Assembly (NCBI RefSeq): GCF_028288205.1 | Contig: NZ_JAQBOD010000062.1 | Coordinates: forward strand, 1 to 64,000 | Length of the DNA: 64,000 nucleotides | DNA from: Mucilaginibacter sp. | GTDB lineage: Bacteria > Bacteroidota > Bacteroidia > Sphingobacteriales > Sphingobacteriaceae | Direction of reading: 5' to 3' | Shown here: positions 16,318-24,839 of the stretch, one piece after another | Position numbering within the stretch: the stretch's first letter is position 1 | Layout: each line of letters opens with the position of its first letter | Notes under the pieces: generated by a model | Told to the model about the DNA's origin: nothing | The model's database searches: none | The model's input: only the letters and a program-made list of their open reading frames with translations | Translations under genes and position numbers: made by a program

Positions 16318-17207
16318 TTAATTATTGTTTTTGCTGTGCGGATGCCTTATCCTTCTTTTACGCCTTCTGTACCTAAATAAAACTAATATTGTTATGAGTG
16401 CAATTATTAGTATCAGTATTACAATGAGGCTATCCTTCTGGAGTAATTTGTTCTGTAAGCTCTTTTGTTGGGCGTTGAATTGGTTTTTTTTTTGATCTGC
16501 AAAGAATCCTGGGCAGTAATTTTGGCTATTAGGGCTGCTGCTTCTTTTTTGTGGATGCTATCATCAATAAATTCATGCCTTTTTAAAGCAATTGCCTCTT
16601 TATCATATTTATTTAAGTGACTGTATAACAATGCGTAGTTAAGCTGTACTTTTGATTCAACTCGTGGAAAATGATTAGTTGTTGATAGTTTTAAGGCCTC
16701 ATTTAAATCGCGCATAGCTAAACTGTAATCTTTAATATCCATTTTGATAGCAGCCATTTCAATAAGCGAAGCCATTATATTAGGAATATCTTTTTTAGCG
16801 CGTGATAACGAATTTGATTGTATAATGAACCATTTAGCCTGCGTATATTTTTTTTGTGAGCGATAAACTTTAGCTAAACTATTAAAGCATGTACGCTCAC
16901 CTATAGTATCATTATACCTCGAATATAAATGCAACGCCAAATAGGTATAATTAAGCGCCTGGTTCTGATAAATAAGTTTAACCCTTTTATCTGTTATGCT
17001 ATCATATTTTAAATACTCTGCAGCAATTTTGGTATAAATAGGCGATTTAAGCGAATCGTTTTCAGTAAACTGTAATTGTTGTTTTAAGCTATCTAACAGG
17101 GTAATAGCTGTGTTTGATTTTTGGGTAGCAGTATCAATGACCGCATTAAATGCAGATGCTCTTAGTCCGTAAAATAAAATAATGATAAGTATAGTAAGTT
17201 TCTTCAT
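16318..17207 (-). CDS. TPR-repeat protein with membrane anchor interrupted by a poly-A frameshift
   Basis: The start is set at ATG 17207, which begins a signal peptide (MKKLTILIIILFYGLRASAF); a longer reading from 17252 adds 15 unlikely residues. The body has TPR-like helices (KVYRSQKKYTQAKWFIIQSN, SLAMRDLNEALKLS, NYALLYSHLNKYDKEAIAL). After QIKKK the frame as given ends at 16419. A run of ten A (16484-16493 on the plus strand as T) sits at the break. One extra A restores a frame ending at 16318 that encodes KSLQNKLLQKDSLIVILILI, ALITILVLFRYRRRKRR and a short tail, i.e. a coiled coil, a membrane helix and basic residues. That layout matches TPR sensor proteins of Bacteroidota that have lost their kinase or HTH output domain. 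Sequencing error, phase variation or slippage are all possible. Confidence 0.65.
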
Positions 17208-17369
17208 AAAAATAGCCGCCTTATACAGCCATCCCTTATATTCAAATAGCATGCCTTGTTTTATAACTATTTGATATTAAGATGAATTAACTGTGATAAG
17301 GAATGGAAATTTAAAATAAATAATTTACAAAGAAGATATAGTATAGAAAACAGTACAAAAAAGTGACCG

Positions 17370-18308
17370 TTATTGAATTAACTTTTCGTAACGGTTTAAA
17401 AATTCTCGTAAAAAGGTAACCCTGGTGAACAGAAAATTGAAAAGATTAATACCTATAACCGCGCAAAGTATGCCGGCCAATACATCTAAAATATAATGGT
17501 GACTGGTATAGATAGCAGTAAGCCATATGCCAATCATTACCAAGGCTAAAATTATATTTATAAAACCCAAACGATTTTTTAAACCATAATATATTACAAT
17601 AACCGGGTAGGCCGAGTGGAGGGAGGGCATGGCAGCAAAAACATTTGATCCTTTTTGATAAATAGATTGGAAAACATGAACGTTGAAATAATTATCAAAC
17701 CGCGCAAGCCCGCCGGTATTACCCGTAGTTGCCGCATGGAAAATAAAGCCGTGCTCTTGTATATACCAGGGTGGTGCAGCCGGATAAGTATAATAAACTA
17801 CAAAGCCCAGCAGGTTCACTACTAAAAAAGTTAAAGCAAATGATAAAAACTCGCGCCTATTTTTAAAAAATAAAAAAGCGGCAAAGCTAAGTGGTACAGG
17901 TATCCAGCATATATAAAACAGGCCCGCAATTATGTCTAAAAAGGTAGTAGCATTTAGTTGCCAGTATTCGTTTGGGGTTAGTAGCCGGCCATTAAACTTT
18001 ATACCAAAAATATGTTTTTCAAAATTATACAGATCGGCTATATGGACAGTATTGACCTGGTAATTAGGAAATGCCTTCATGTAATCGAATATTATCCAAT
18101 AAACAACGAAAACAGAGAAGCCTACAATAAATTTGCGGGTAATAGCTGATAGATAAAACAGTGTATTAAAAATAACCAATAAAGCTACCTGGTCTGATTT
18201 ATAGCCAATTACCCATGAAGAAAGTAATAGATAAGTAATAGAAAGAAGCGAAACAGTTAATATAGATCTGGCGTTAATTGCCGGGCCTTGATGAACAGCA
18301 CCATTCAT
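17370..18308 (-). CDS. PAP2-family phosphatidylinositol:ceramide phosphoinositol transferase candidate (IPC synthase-like)
   Basis: This polytopic 312-residue protein carries the Aur1/PAP2-type active-site motifs: YPAAPPWYI, AMPSLHSAYPVIVIYY (PSLHS, the C2 motif His) and TSHHYILDVLAGI (C3, HxxxD). In fungi and in a Bacteroides inositol-lipid cluster, enzymes of this kind move phosphoinositol from phosphatidylinositol to (dihydro)ceramide, releasing diacylglycerol. It is the last gene of a minus-strand run that also encodes every other step of inositol sphingolipid synthesis, 2 bases after the fatty acid hydroxylase gene. A generic PAP2 phosphatase remains possible; the context makes IPC synthase much more likely. 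Confidence 0.75.
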   Translation of the reverse strand: MNGAVHQGPAINARSILTVSLLSITYLLLSSWVIGYKSDQVALLVIFNTLFYLSAITRKFIVGFSVFVVYWIIFDYMKAFPNYQVNTVHIADLYNFEKHIFGIKFNGRLLTPNEYWQLNATTFLDIIAGLFYICWIPVPLSFAAFLFFKNRREFLSFALTFLVVNLLGFVVYYTYPAAPPWYIQEHGFIFHAATTGNTGGLARFDNYFNVHVFQSIYQKGSNVFAAMPSLHSAYPVIVIYYGLKNRLGFINIILALVMIGIWLTAIYTSHHYILDVLAGILCAVIGINLFNFLFTRVTFLREFLNRYEKLIQ

Positions 18309-18310
18309 TT

Positions 18311-18931
18311 TTATTTTTTTATAAAATCTGAACGGAAAATCTTATCCCAAAATGGTGAACTTACACCATATCCTTTATCCGGATCCTGGTAATGGTGTAA
18401 CATGTGATGCTGTTTAATTTTTTTCCAGATATTGCCTTTAAAGTTAAAGTGATGTATAGCATAATGCGATTCATCATAAAAAAGATAACCTAATAAAAAA
18501 GCAGGAAAAAATCCATATATATAATTTGCCGGTAAAATAGCATTAAATAAAAAATAGAAACCGGTAGCTAAAGGAATACTTACCGATGGCGGTAATACCA
18601 AACGCTTGGCATCGCTTGGATAATCATGATGAACGCCGTGAAAAATAAAATGCAGCCTTAATGCCCATGGTTTATTGGGTGGTGTATAGTGGAATAAAAA
18701 ACGGTGCATTACATATTCAACCAAGGTCCATATAAATAAACCTAACGCAAACATTTCAAAAAAGATAAGTAACCCTATGTTTTTTTCAACCGCTTCATAT
18801 ATAAAATACCCAATAATGGGCACAAAAATAAATACAGGTACCAGGAAATGAACCTTAGATAAAGCTTCCAAAAGGTCGCTTTTAAACATTCTTACCGATT
18901 CTTGTGAATTTGATATATACTTCTTTGCCAT
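18311..18931 (-). CDS. Fatty acid 2-hydroxylase (FA2H/Scs7-like), probable ceramide N-acyl hydroxylase
   Basis: This 206-residue membrane protein of the fatty acid hydroxylase/sterol desaturase superfamily has the full set of di-iron His motifs: HRFLFH, HFIFHGVHHDYP, HYAIHHF and HHMLHHYQDPDKGYG. The segment HGVHHDYPSDAKRLVLPP is the FA2H/Scs7 signature, the enzyme that places a 2-hydroxyl on the N-acyl chain of ceramides. There are four hydrophobic segments (VPVFIFVPIIGYFIYEAV, LLIFFEMFALGLFIWTLV and two more). It is located inside the sphingolipid cluster, so ceramide or its acyl donor is the likely substrate. 2-Hydroxy acyl ceramides are known from Sphingobacteriaceae. Confidence 0.85.
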   Translation of the reverse strand: MAKKYISNSQESVRMFKSDLLEALSKVHFLVPVFIFVPIIGYFIYEAVEKNIGLLIFFEMFALGLFIWTLVEYVMHRFLFHYTPPNKPWALRLHFIFHGVHHDYPSDAKRLVLPPSVSIPLATGFYFLFNAILPANYIYGFFPAFLLGYLFYDESHYAIHHFNFKGNIWKKIKQHHMLHHYQDPDKGYGVSSPFWDKIFRSDFIKK

Positions 18932-18938
18932 GGCTATA

Positions 18939-19508
18939 TCAGGGTTTAAAACGATGTGTTATTTCTCTGCCTGTTGATGGGTCGGTCCCTTTTAATTCTA
19001 CATAAATAATATTGGGGAGCCAAAAAGAGCCGCCTTCAATTTTAACAAAGATACGGTTAAGCATCATTTGTTTTTGTTCAATAGTTGCGAATATATGATA
19101 TTTTCCGTCGTTTGCCTTCATCAAAAGCAGCGGAAACTTCTTGTATGATACAAATCTGACATCATACTGATCATTATTTATTTTTTTAGTGACCAAACCA
19201 TATGCAAACTTACGTTGAATATAATTTAATTCCTCTTTTTGTCCTTTTTCAGCATACCTTAACCAGTAAACATGCATTGGATTTTCATCATCAAGCTGTC
19301 CGTTTTTTGCATTTAACTCATAAATAAGTGTATTTGAGTTTGATGTGCGCTGCATGTAAAACAGCCGGCCAATATTTTCAGACGGCACAGCAAATTTATC
19401 ATCCTGTACTGGGTCTGTAACAGGCGTTTTATAAATTAATTTATGAGGGGTTTTATTTACAGGTAAATAAGAATAAAAAAGGGATAGTAATAGTATAAAT
19501 AATCTCAT
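18939..19508 (-). CDS. DUF4833 family exported protein
   Basis: The start is taken as ATG 19508 (a TTG lies one codon earlier); it opens a signal peptide (MRLFILLLSLFYSYLPVNKT). The mature domain has NIGRLFYMQRTSNSNTLIYE, LDDENPMHVYWLRYAEKG, RKFAYGLVTKKINNDQYDVR and a C-terminal strand-rich part ending ITHRFKP, consistent with DUF4833. Function unknown. It lies between the CDP-alcohol phosphatidyltransferase and hydroxylase genes with gaps of 7-12 bases, so it is almost certainly in the same transcript. A role in handling or transporting the lipid product in the periplasm is inference. Confidence 0.75.
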   Translation of the reverse strand: MRLFILLLSLFYSYLPVNKTPHKLIYKTPVTDPVQDDKFAVPSENIGRLFYMQRTSNSNTLIYELNAKNGQLDDENPMHVYWLRYAEKGQKEELNYIQRKFAYGLVTKKINNDQYDVRFVSYKKFPLLLMKANDGKYHIFATIEQKQMMLNRIFVKIEGGSFWLPNIIYVELKGTDPSTGREITHRFKP

Positions 19509-19520
19509 CAATCAGCAATG

Positions 19521-20237
19521 TTAATTCTTTTCTTGTTTTTCAAGATTTTTCTTGGCGTCTCTTAACCTGTTAAATGCGGTAATATTTGTTAATACAGCCA
19601 ATATGGTAATAGGTATTGTGAATATTGACATGGTTTCAAAAACATGAAACTTTAATCCGGGTACATATAATTTATAATCGCCACCAATGTATAGGGAGCT
19701 AATGCCACATAATATAGCGCATGATCCAATAGTTACAACACGCTCTGGCCTTTGCATTAAACCGCCTTTGCTTTCAACACCCAAACCCTCGGCCCGTGCC
19801 CTAACATAGCTAACCATCATAGATCCTATCATGGCTACAAAAGCAAATATGGAGCTTAAAAAATAATGATGAGCTACAAGATAATAGCAAATGCCTAAGA
19901 ACATTATTAACTCGCTGTATCTGTCTAATACAGAATCATATAATGCGCCAAAGGTTGATTTCATGTTGCCTAACCTGGCCACTTGTCCGTCAAGCATATC
20001 AAACAAACCGGCAAATAAAATTAATCCGCCTGCCCACCCAACAAATGTAAGATCGTTTCTGTTACCTTCTTCTCCGCCAATAATAAATATAGCAGCTACG
20101 CCAACATTTAATACAAAGCCAATTGAGGTAACAGCGTTAGGGGTAAGGCCCAGTTTTATTAAAACTTTTACAACAGGGTCAATAACCTTATAGATACCTA
20201 ATTGAAGATTTGTACGTATAGATGTTTGTTGCTCCAT
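19521..20237 (-). CDS. CDP-alcohol phosphatidyltransferase, probable phosphatidylinositol-phosphate synthase
   Basis: The 238-residue polytopic membrane protein has the complete CDP-alcohol phosphotransferase motif in DMLDGQVARLGNMKSTFGAL and YDSVLDRYSE (D-G-x2-A-R-x8-G-x3-D-x3-D). The family joins a CDP-lipid to an alcohol or sugar phosphate. Next to myo-inositol-phosphate synthase and a PgpA-type phosphatase, the likely reaction is CDP-diacylglycerol + inositol-3-phosphate to phosphatidylinositol phosphate. Phosphatidylglycerophosphate synthesis is the alternative, but context argues against it. Confidence 0.82.
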   Translation of the reverse strand: MEQQTSIRTNLQLGIYKVIDPVVKVLIKLGLTPNAVTSIGFVLNVGVAAIFIIGGEEGNRNDLTFVGWAGGLILFAGLFDMLDGQVARLGNMKSTFGALYDSVLDRYSELIMFLGICYYLVAHHYFLSSIFAFVAMIGSMMVSYVRARAEGLGVESKGGLMQRPERVVTIGSCAILCGISSLYIGGDYKLYVPGLKFHVFETMSIFTIPITILAVLTNITAFNRLRDAKKNLEKQEKN

Positions 20238-20254
20238 TAATTATGAACAGCTTA

Positions 20255-22813
20255 TTAAAAATCAAATTTTACCCTTGCGCGAATACCGTATTTAGAAACT
20301 TCAGGGTGATCTAAATAATTAAATCTTCTTACCAGGTCAACGCGTACTAATTTAAAAATATTTTCGATACCAATGCTGCCCTCTATATAAGGTGTATTAC
20401 CTAAAGCATAAGTAATAGGCTGGCCGGTACCTGTAACCGGGAATTGAAATAAATTAGAGTGCAATGCCGGGTTATTTTGATCACTTAAGCCCCCATATAT
20501 TCCTTTAAACGTAACAACCTCGCGCCATTTTAGTTCTTTTAATAGCGGTATTTTGTTAAAAAAGAAACCTACAAAGTGTTGGTCTATATTCACACTTGCA
20601 TACCTGTCGCCCACAAACTCTAAAAAGTTCATTAAGTTATAAGAATAAATATCGTAGGCATAAGTTTGATTCGCACGGAAAATAGTTAATAATGGATAAG
20701 GAACTTGTCCGAAAACTTTTCCACCTTCTAATGTAACATCTGAAAATCCAAACTGCGATAAATACACTCTTTTATTTATACGGGCATGTAAATTTCCGTA
20801 CTGGTATGAACCGCCAATGAAGCCTTTAACACCCTGTGTATAATCAAGGGCCAATATTGGGTACTTGCTTGGTATAGGTACCCTGTATATTTTGCCCTGG
20901 TAAAATCCTTCATGCGGTGCATAACGAATACCTACAGTAAACTCTGTTGTGGTTAGGTCGTTAACCCTGCCAAACTGATCGTTAAAATATAAAGAACCGG
21001 CAGGCGACTGTGTCCATTTGTTAAATCCAAACCTATAGGAGAAATGATTTTCATACTCATGTACATAATCAAATCGGTAATTATCATTATACAGGTACTT
21101 ATCATTTACACCACGTTTAAATGATAACAAGAAGTTATCCTCTTGCACAAATTGCAGATTAGCACCGGGTATCTTGGTATCGCGCTGAAAGCTTGCCCGT
21201 ATATAATTTTGCGGGAACTTATAAATAGACTTATCATTAAGCGAATAAGTTGCGCTTAAAAAGCCTTTTAAACGGTCGTCTTTAAAACCATACGCAACAT
21301 AAGTTTCAAAATAATACCGCTTGCTTAACTCGGGAGTTGTACGGCCGCCAACACGCAGCTTGAAGCCTTCAATAGGGTTGAAGCTGTAAAATGTATTTGC
21401 CGGACCAAGTTCAAATTTATCAAATGATTTATAGCCGGCTAATATCAGTGTAGCAATATCAAGTGTACGTCTGAAAGACGGCATATTACGCAAACTATCA
21501 ACATTTTTATAAACTTTAGATTCGGCCAAGGTCAAAGTATCTAACCTGTTTTCCTCCCAAAACTTAATGCTTCTATGTGTAACTTCATCAGAAGGCTCTA
21601 AATCACTATTGCGGGTAACGTAGGTTGAATCAGCACGAGGCTTGTCTACTACATAGTTTTTATAAGTAATAGTTCTGATACCAAATAACCCGCCTGATTT
21701 ATTTTTGGTTATACCAAAATCTGCCAGTGTGTTGCTTTTGCTTAAATGATAACGGCCATCCGGATTTTGTTCAAAATCCAGATTAACAGTCATTGACTTA
21801 ACAAAATTTAGGTTGATGTTTTTATTGATGCCAAGTTTAGCTTTTTGTACAGCGTAATTACTATCAAGGGTGATGTATATTTTACCTTCAAAAAGCATAT
21901 CCTGGGTGTTGCGTGGCGTAAAGCTTAGCTCAACCAGTTTCTTTTTGTCTTCGGTAATAATGGTATCTGTAATAAAGTATTTATATAATGTGGGTCCACC
22001 GTTTGCAATAGGGCTTAAAAAGTTATTGGTGATAAGGTTGATACTATTATCATAAATGTCAACTTTATTATACATGTATTTAAAAAACTGAGTTATCCCC
22101 TCATTATCAATAGAGCCGCCAAAATTTACATTTTTTTGTCCCAGTATTTCTGATCTTTCTTTTTCAGGATTTTTTCGATAATAATATTGTGTTAGTTTTT
22201 CATCTAAAAAAACCGGTAATAATGATTTGCCCGGTACCGTAGTACTGTCACGGTTATCTAATACAAATTTATATTTACGAAAAAATTTCTTATCTGATAC
22301 TTTAGGAGACAGGTTAGCAATAGAAAATTGCATTTTGTCATATTCTTTGTATTCAACATAATTATAATGCTCGGGGCGGTTTTGTTCTCTATGAGCTATA
22401 ACCTGGCGTATTAATTCTACAGCCGGGTTACCCTTGTTTCTATATCTTGGTTTTTTACCGGCCTTAATTTCAACCTCGCTAAGCTCCTCGTTTGAAGGTG
22501 TCATTTTTATATTAACAACTTGCGATACGCCCGGAGTGATTTTTATCAATACATCTTTATATCCTATAAAAGTAGCCTTTAACTGGGTGTAGGGCTTGTC
22601 AGAACTAATGGAATACCGGCCATCGTTATTTGTAGGACCGCCATTAGAGCTGCCTGCAAAACCAACCGTTACAAACGGCATTGGTTCATTATTCTTTGCG
22701 CTGCCATCTGTTACTATACCGGTAACGCGGGTAGCCTGCGCAAATAATGATGAGGTAAAGAATAATAGGAAAGCTACAAATGAAAGCTTCCTGAATAAAT
22801 TTTTTAGATCCAT
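20255..22813 (-). CDS. DUF5686 / carboxypeptidase-regulatory-like outer-membrane protein
   Basis: 852 residues: signal peptide (cleavage near SSLFAQ), a CarboxypepD_reg-like beta-sandwich (VTGIVTDGSAKNNEPMPFVT, RYSISSDKPY, KATFIGYKDVLIKI), a central region, and a C-terminal half of amphipathic strands ending RARVKFDF, as in DUF5686 outer-membrane barrels. It lacks the plug and TonB box of SusC proteins. It is the only outer-membrane protein in the inositol-sphingolipid run. Its own promoter candidate lies upstream after a 207-base gap. Function unknown; export or surface display of the lipids is a speculation worth testing. Confidence 0.85.
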   Translation of the reverse strand: MDLKNLFRKLSFVAFLLFFTSSLFAQATRVTGIVTDGSAKNNEPMPFVTVGFAGSSNGGPTNNDGRYSISSDKPYTQLKATFIGYKDVLIKITPGVSQVVNIKMTPSNEELSEVEIKAGKKPRYRNKGNPAVELIRQVIAHREQNRPEHYNYVEYKEYDKMQFSIANLSPKVSDKKFFRKYKFVLDNRDSTTVPGKSLLPVFLDEKLTQYYYRKNPEKERSEILGQKNVNFGGSIDNEGITQFFKYMYNKVDIYDNSINLITNNFLSPIANGGPTLYKYFITDTIITEDKKKLVELSFTPRNTQDMLFEGKIYITLDSNYAVQKAKLGINKNINLNFVKSMTVNLDFEQNPDGRYHLSKSNTLADFGITKNKSGGLFGIRTITYKNYVVDKPRADSTYVTRNSDLEPSDEVTHRSIKFWEENRLDTLTLAESKVYKNVDSLRNMPSFRRTLDIATLILAGYKSFDKFELGPANTFYSFNPIEGFKLRVGGRTTPELSKRYYFETYVAYGFKDDRLKGFLSATYSLNDKSIYKFPQNYIRASFQRDTKIPGANLQFVQEDNFLLSFKRGVNDKYLYNDNYRFDYVHEYENHFSYRFGFNKWTQSPAGSLYFNDQFGRVNDLTTTEFTVGIRYAPHEGFYQGKIYRVPIPSKYPILALDYTQGVKGFIGGSYQYGNLHARINKRVYLSQFGFSDVTLEGGKVFGQVPYPLLTIFRANQTYAYDIYSYNLMNFLEFVGDRYASVNIDQHFVGFFFNKIPLLKELKWREVVTFKGIYGGLSDQNNPALHSNLFQFPVTGTGQPITYALGNTPYIEGSIGIENIFKLVRVDLVRRFNYLDHPEVSKYGIRARVKFDF

Positions 22814-22939
22814 GTAATAATCAAATACAAACTTATTGTGTAACTATCATGCCAGCATATTTTTAACCTATTTTAACATAGGATAAATTGTAATTACTAA
22901 GCGGGGGATAATGCTACAGTTATGTTTGGTAACAGGCAG

Positions 22940-22947
22940 CAAAGGTA
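22940..22947 (-). promoter_or_regulatory. Candidate -7 element upstream of the DUF5686 gene
   Basis: Minus-strand TACCTTTG matches TAnnTTTG, about 127 bases before the DUF5686 start. A TTG occurs upstream but with a spacer of about 25 bases, longer than usual. It would divide the lipid cluster into two transcripts. Confidence 0.4.
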
Positions 22948-23020
22948 CAGAAATCCAATAGACTTCTGTGGTCAAAAAGTCAAATAACGAATGCTCATCA
23001 ACAAAATTTAATAGGTTTTA

Positions 23021-23485
23021 CTAAAATCTGACATTGAATAAATTAAACCATACAACTGTCTGGAGTATTATATTTGCATATACTCCTGCAAGTATATCAT
23101 CCATCATTACGCCCCATCCACCGGGTAGCAATTCGAGGCGTTTTATGAATAAAGGTTTTAAGATGTCAAAAAATCTGAACAGGACGAAGGCAATTAAAAT
23201 ATAATGTAAAGTTACCGGTACAAAAAGCAAACTGATGAACATGCCGGCCACTTCGTCAATTACAACACGGTTATGATCTTTGCCCCAAATTGGTTCAACT
23301 TTATTGCCAGACCATATGCCTAATGCAATTACCCCGATGGTAATTAATATTGAAGTTGAGTTAGAGTAGGTATTATGAAAAATCAAATACCAAAACAAAC
23401 AAGAAACAAAAGCCGCTATTGTCCCGACACCTTTACCTAAGTAACCAATGCCAAAAACAGTAGCGGCCAGTTTATGAAACAGCAT
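23021..23485 (-). CDS. PgpA-family phosphatase, probable phosphatidylinositol-phosphate phosphatase
   Basis: 154 residues, typical of PgpA (PF04608): GIGYLGKGVGTIAAF, the acidic motif DHNRVVIDEVAGMF and RFFDILKP...LPGGWGVMMDDILAGVYAN. PgpA removes the phosphate from phosphatidylglycerophosphate. Here it lies 2 bases behind myo-inositol-phosphate synthase, so removing the phosphate from phosphatidylinositol phosphate is the more likely task. Membrane-bound with three to four helices. Confidence 0.85.
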   Translation of the reverse strand: MLFHKLAATVFGIGYLGKGVGTIAAFVSCLFWYLIFHNTYSNSTSILITIGVIALGIWSGNKVEPIWGKDHNRVVIDEVAGMFISLLFVPVTLHYILIAFVLFRFFDILKPLFIKRLELLPGGWGVMMDDILAGVYANIILQTVVWFNLFNVRF

Positions 23486-23487
23486 TA

Positions 23488-24810
23488 TTATTTTGCTTCA
23501 GCTAACTCTTCATAGTAATCTAAGCCCAGGTGGGTTATCAGATCTTCGCCCATCATATGGCGCAGTGTGTTTTCTAATTTTATCAGTTGTTTAAAAATAT
23601 CATTCTCTGCATGCAAGCCGGGTGCGGTTTGTGGAGATTTTAAATAGAATGATAACCACTCTTGTACACCACTCATATTAGCGCGTTTAGCCAAATCACA
23701 AAATAAAGCCAAATCTAAAGCAATAGGAGCTGCTAATATAGAATCGCGGCACAAAAAGTTAATTTTGATTTGCATTTTGTAACCCAACCAGCCAAAAATA
23801 TCAATATTATCCCAGCTCTCTTTATTATCGCCATGCGGGGGGTAGTAATTAATACGTATTTTATGGTAGATATTACCATATAGTTCCGGGTTATCTTCAG
23901 GCTTAAATATATCTTCTAATACACCCAGTTTTGAAACTTCTTTAGTTTTAAAATTATCCGGATCATCTAATACTAAACCATCACGGTTACCTAAAATATT
24001 GTCAGAGAACCATCCGTTAACACCTAATGCCCGTGCCGCAAGGCCGGGAGCCAATATGGTTTTCATTAACGTTTGGCCGGTTTTAAAGTCTTTACCTGCA
24101 ATTGGTGTTTCTGTTATCTTCGCCAGCTCTATCAAAGCCGGAATATCAACAGTTAAATTTGGCGCGCCGTTAGCAAAAGGTATACCTTGTTTTAAAGCAG
24201 CATATGCATAGATCATACTTGGCGATATCAACTTATTATCGTCTTTAAGACCTTGCTCAAATTTTTCGAGTGTGCTGTGAACATCCGAAGCTTCATAGTA
24301 GATCTCGGTTGAACCGCACCAAACTAAAACTATCCTGTCGCAGCCATTTGCTTCTTTAAAGTTTTGAATATCGGCTATAACTTGTTGTGCAAGCTCATAA
24401 CGTGTGCCTTGTTTTATGTGAGTACCTATAAGGTTTTTTGCATAGTTTTTATCAAAAGCAGCCTTCATTGGTACAATTGCTTCCAACTCGGTTTTTATTT
24501 TTGACAAAAGTGCAGACTCCAGTACCGCGGCATTTGTTGCAGCTTCATAAACGTTATCTGAATATACATCCCATCCACCAAAAACAATATCGTTTAAGTT
24601 TGCCAATGGAACAAAATCTTTAATTTTTGGACGACGGTTCTCTGTTCTTTTACCCAAACGGATAGTGCCCATTTGTGTGACAGAGCCAATTGGTTGTGAT
24701 ATACCCTTTCTTACTGCTTCAACACCGGCAATTAATGTGGTTGCTACTGCACCTAATCCCGGAATTAAAATACCCAGTTTGCCTTGAGCAGGTTTAATGT
24801 TTTTTTTCAT
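23488..24810 (-). CDS. myo-Inositol-1(3)-phosphate synthase
   Basis: 440 residues of the INO1/MIPS family. The N-terminal Rossmann motif LIPGLGAVATTLIAGVEAVR binds NAD; DIVFGGWDVYSDNVYEAA, VWCGSTEIYY, KTGQTLMKTILAPGLAARAL and INFLCRDSILAAPIALDLAL are family landmarks, with active-site Lys in the LMKTILAP and KINF regions. It converts glucose-6-phosphate to inositol-3-phosphate in the cytoplasm. It commits carbon to inositol lipids; the PgpA-like gene follows after 2 bases and the ceramide reductase candidate precedes it by 29. Confidence 0.93.
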   Translation of the reverse strand: MKKNIKPAQGKLGILIPGLGAVATTLIAGVEAVRKGISQPIGSVTQMGTIRLGKRTENRRPKIKDFVPLANLNDIVFGGWDVYSDNVYEAATNAAVLESALLSKIKTELEAIVPMKAAFDKNYAKNLIGTHIKQGTRYELAQQVIADIQNFKEANGCDRIVLVWCGSTEIYYEASDVHSTLEKFEQGLKDDNKLISPSMIYAYAALKQGIPFANGAPNLTVDIPALIELAKITETPIAGKDFKTGQTLMKTILAPGLAARALGVNGWFSDNILGNRDGLVLDDPDNFKTKEVSKLGVLEDIFKPEDNPELYGNIYHKIRINYYPPHGDNKESWDNIDIFGWLGYKMQIKINFLCRDSILAAPIALDLALFCDLAKRANMSGVQEWLSFYLKSPQTAPGLHAENDIFKQLIKLENTLRHMMGEDLITHLGLDYYEELAEAK

Positions 24811-24839
24811 TGTGTAAATTTATCTATTAATTTATTATT

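Noticed and set aside
20255..22813. SusC/TonB-dependent receptor
   Set aside because: There is a carboxypeptidase-regulatory-like N-terminus but no plug domain or SusD partner; DUF5686 fits better.
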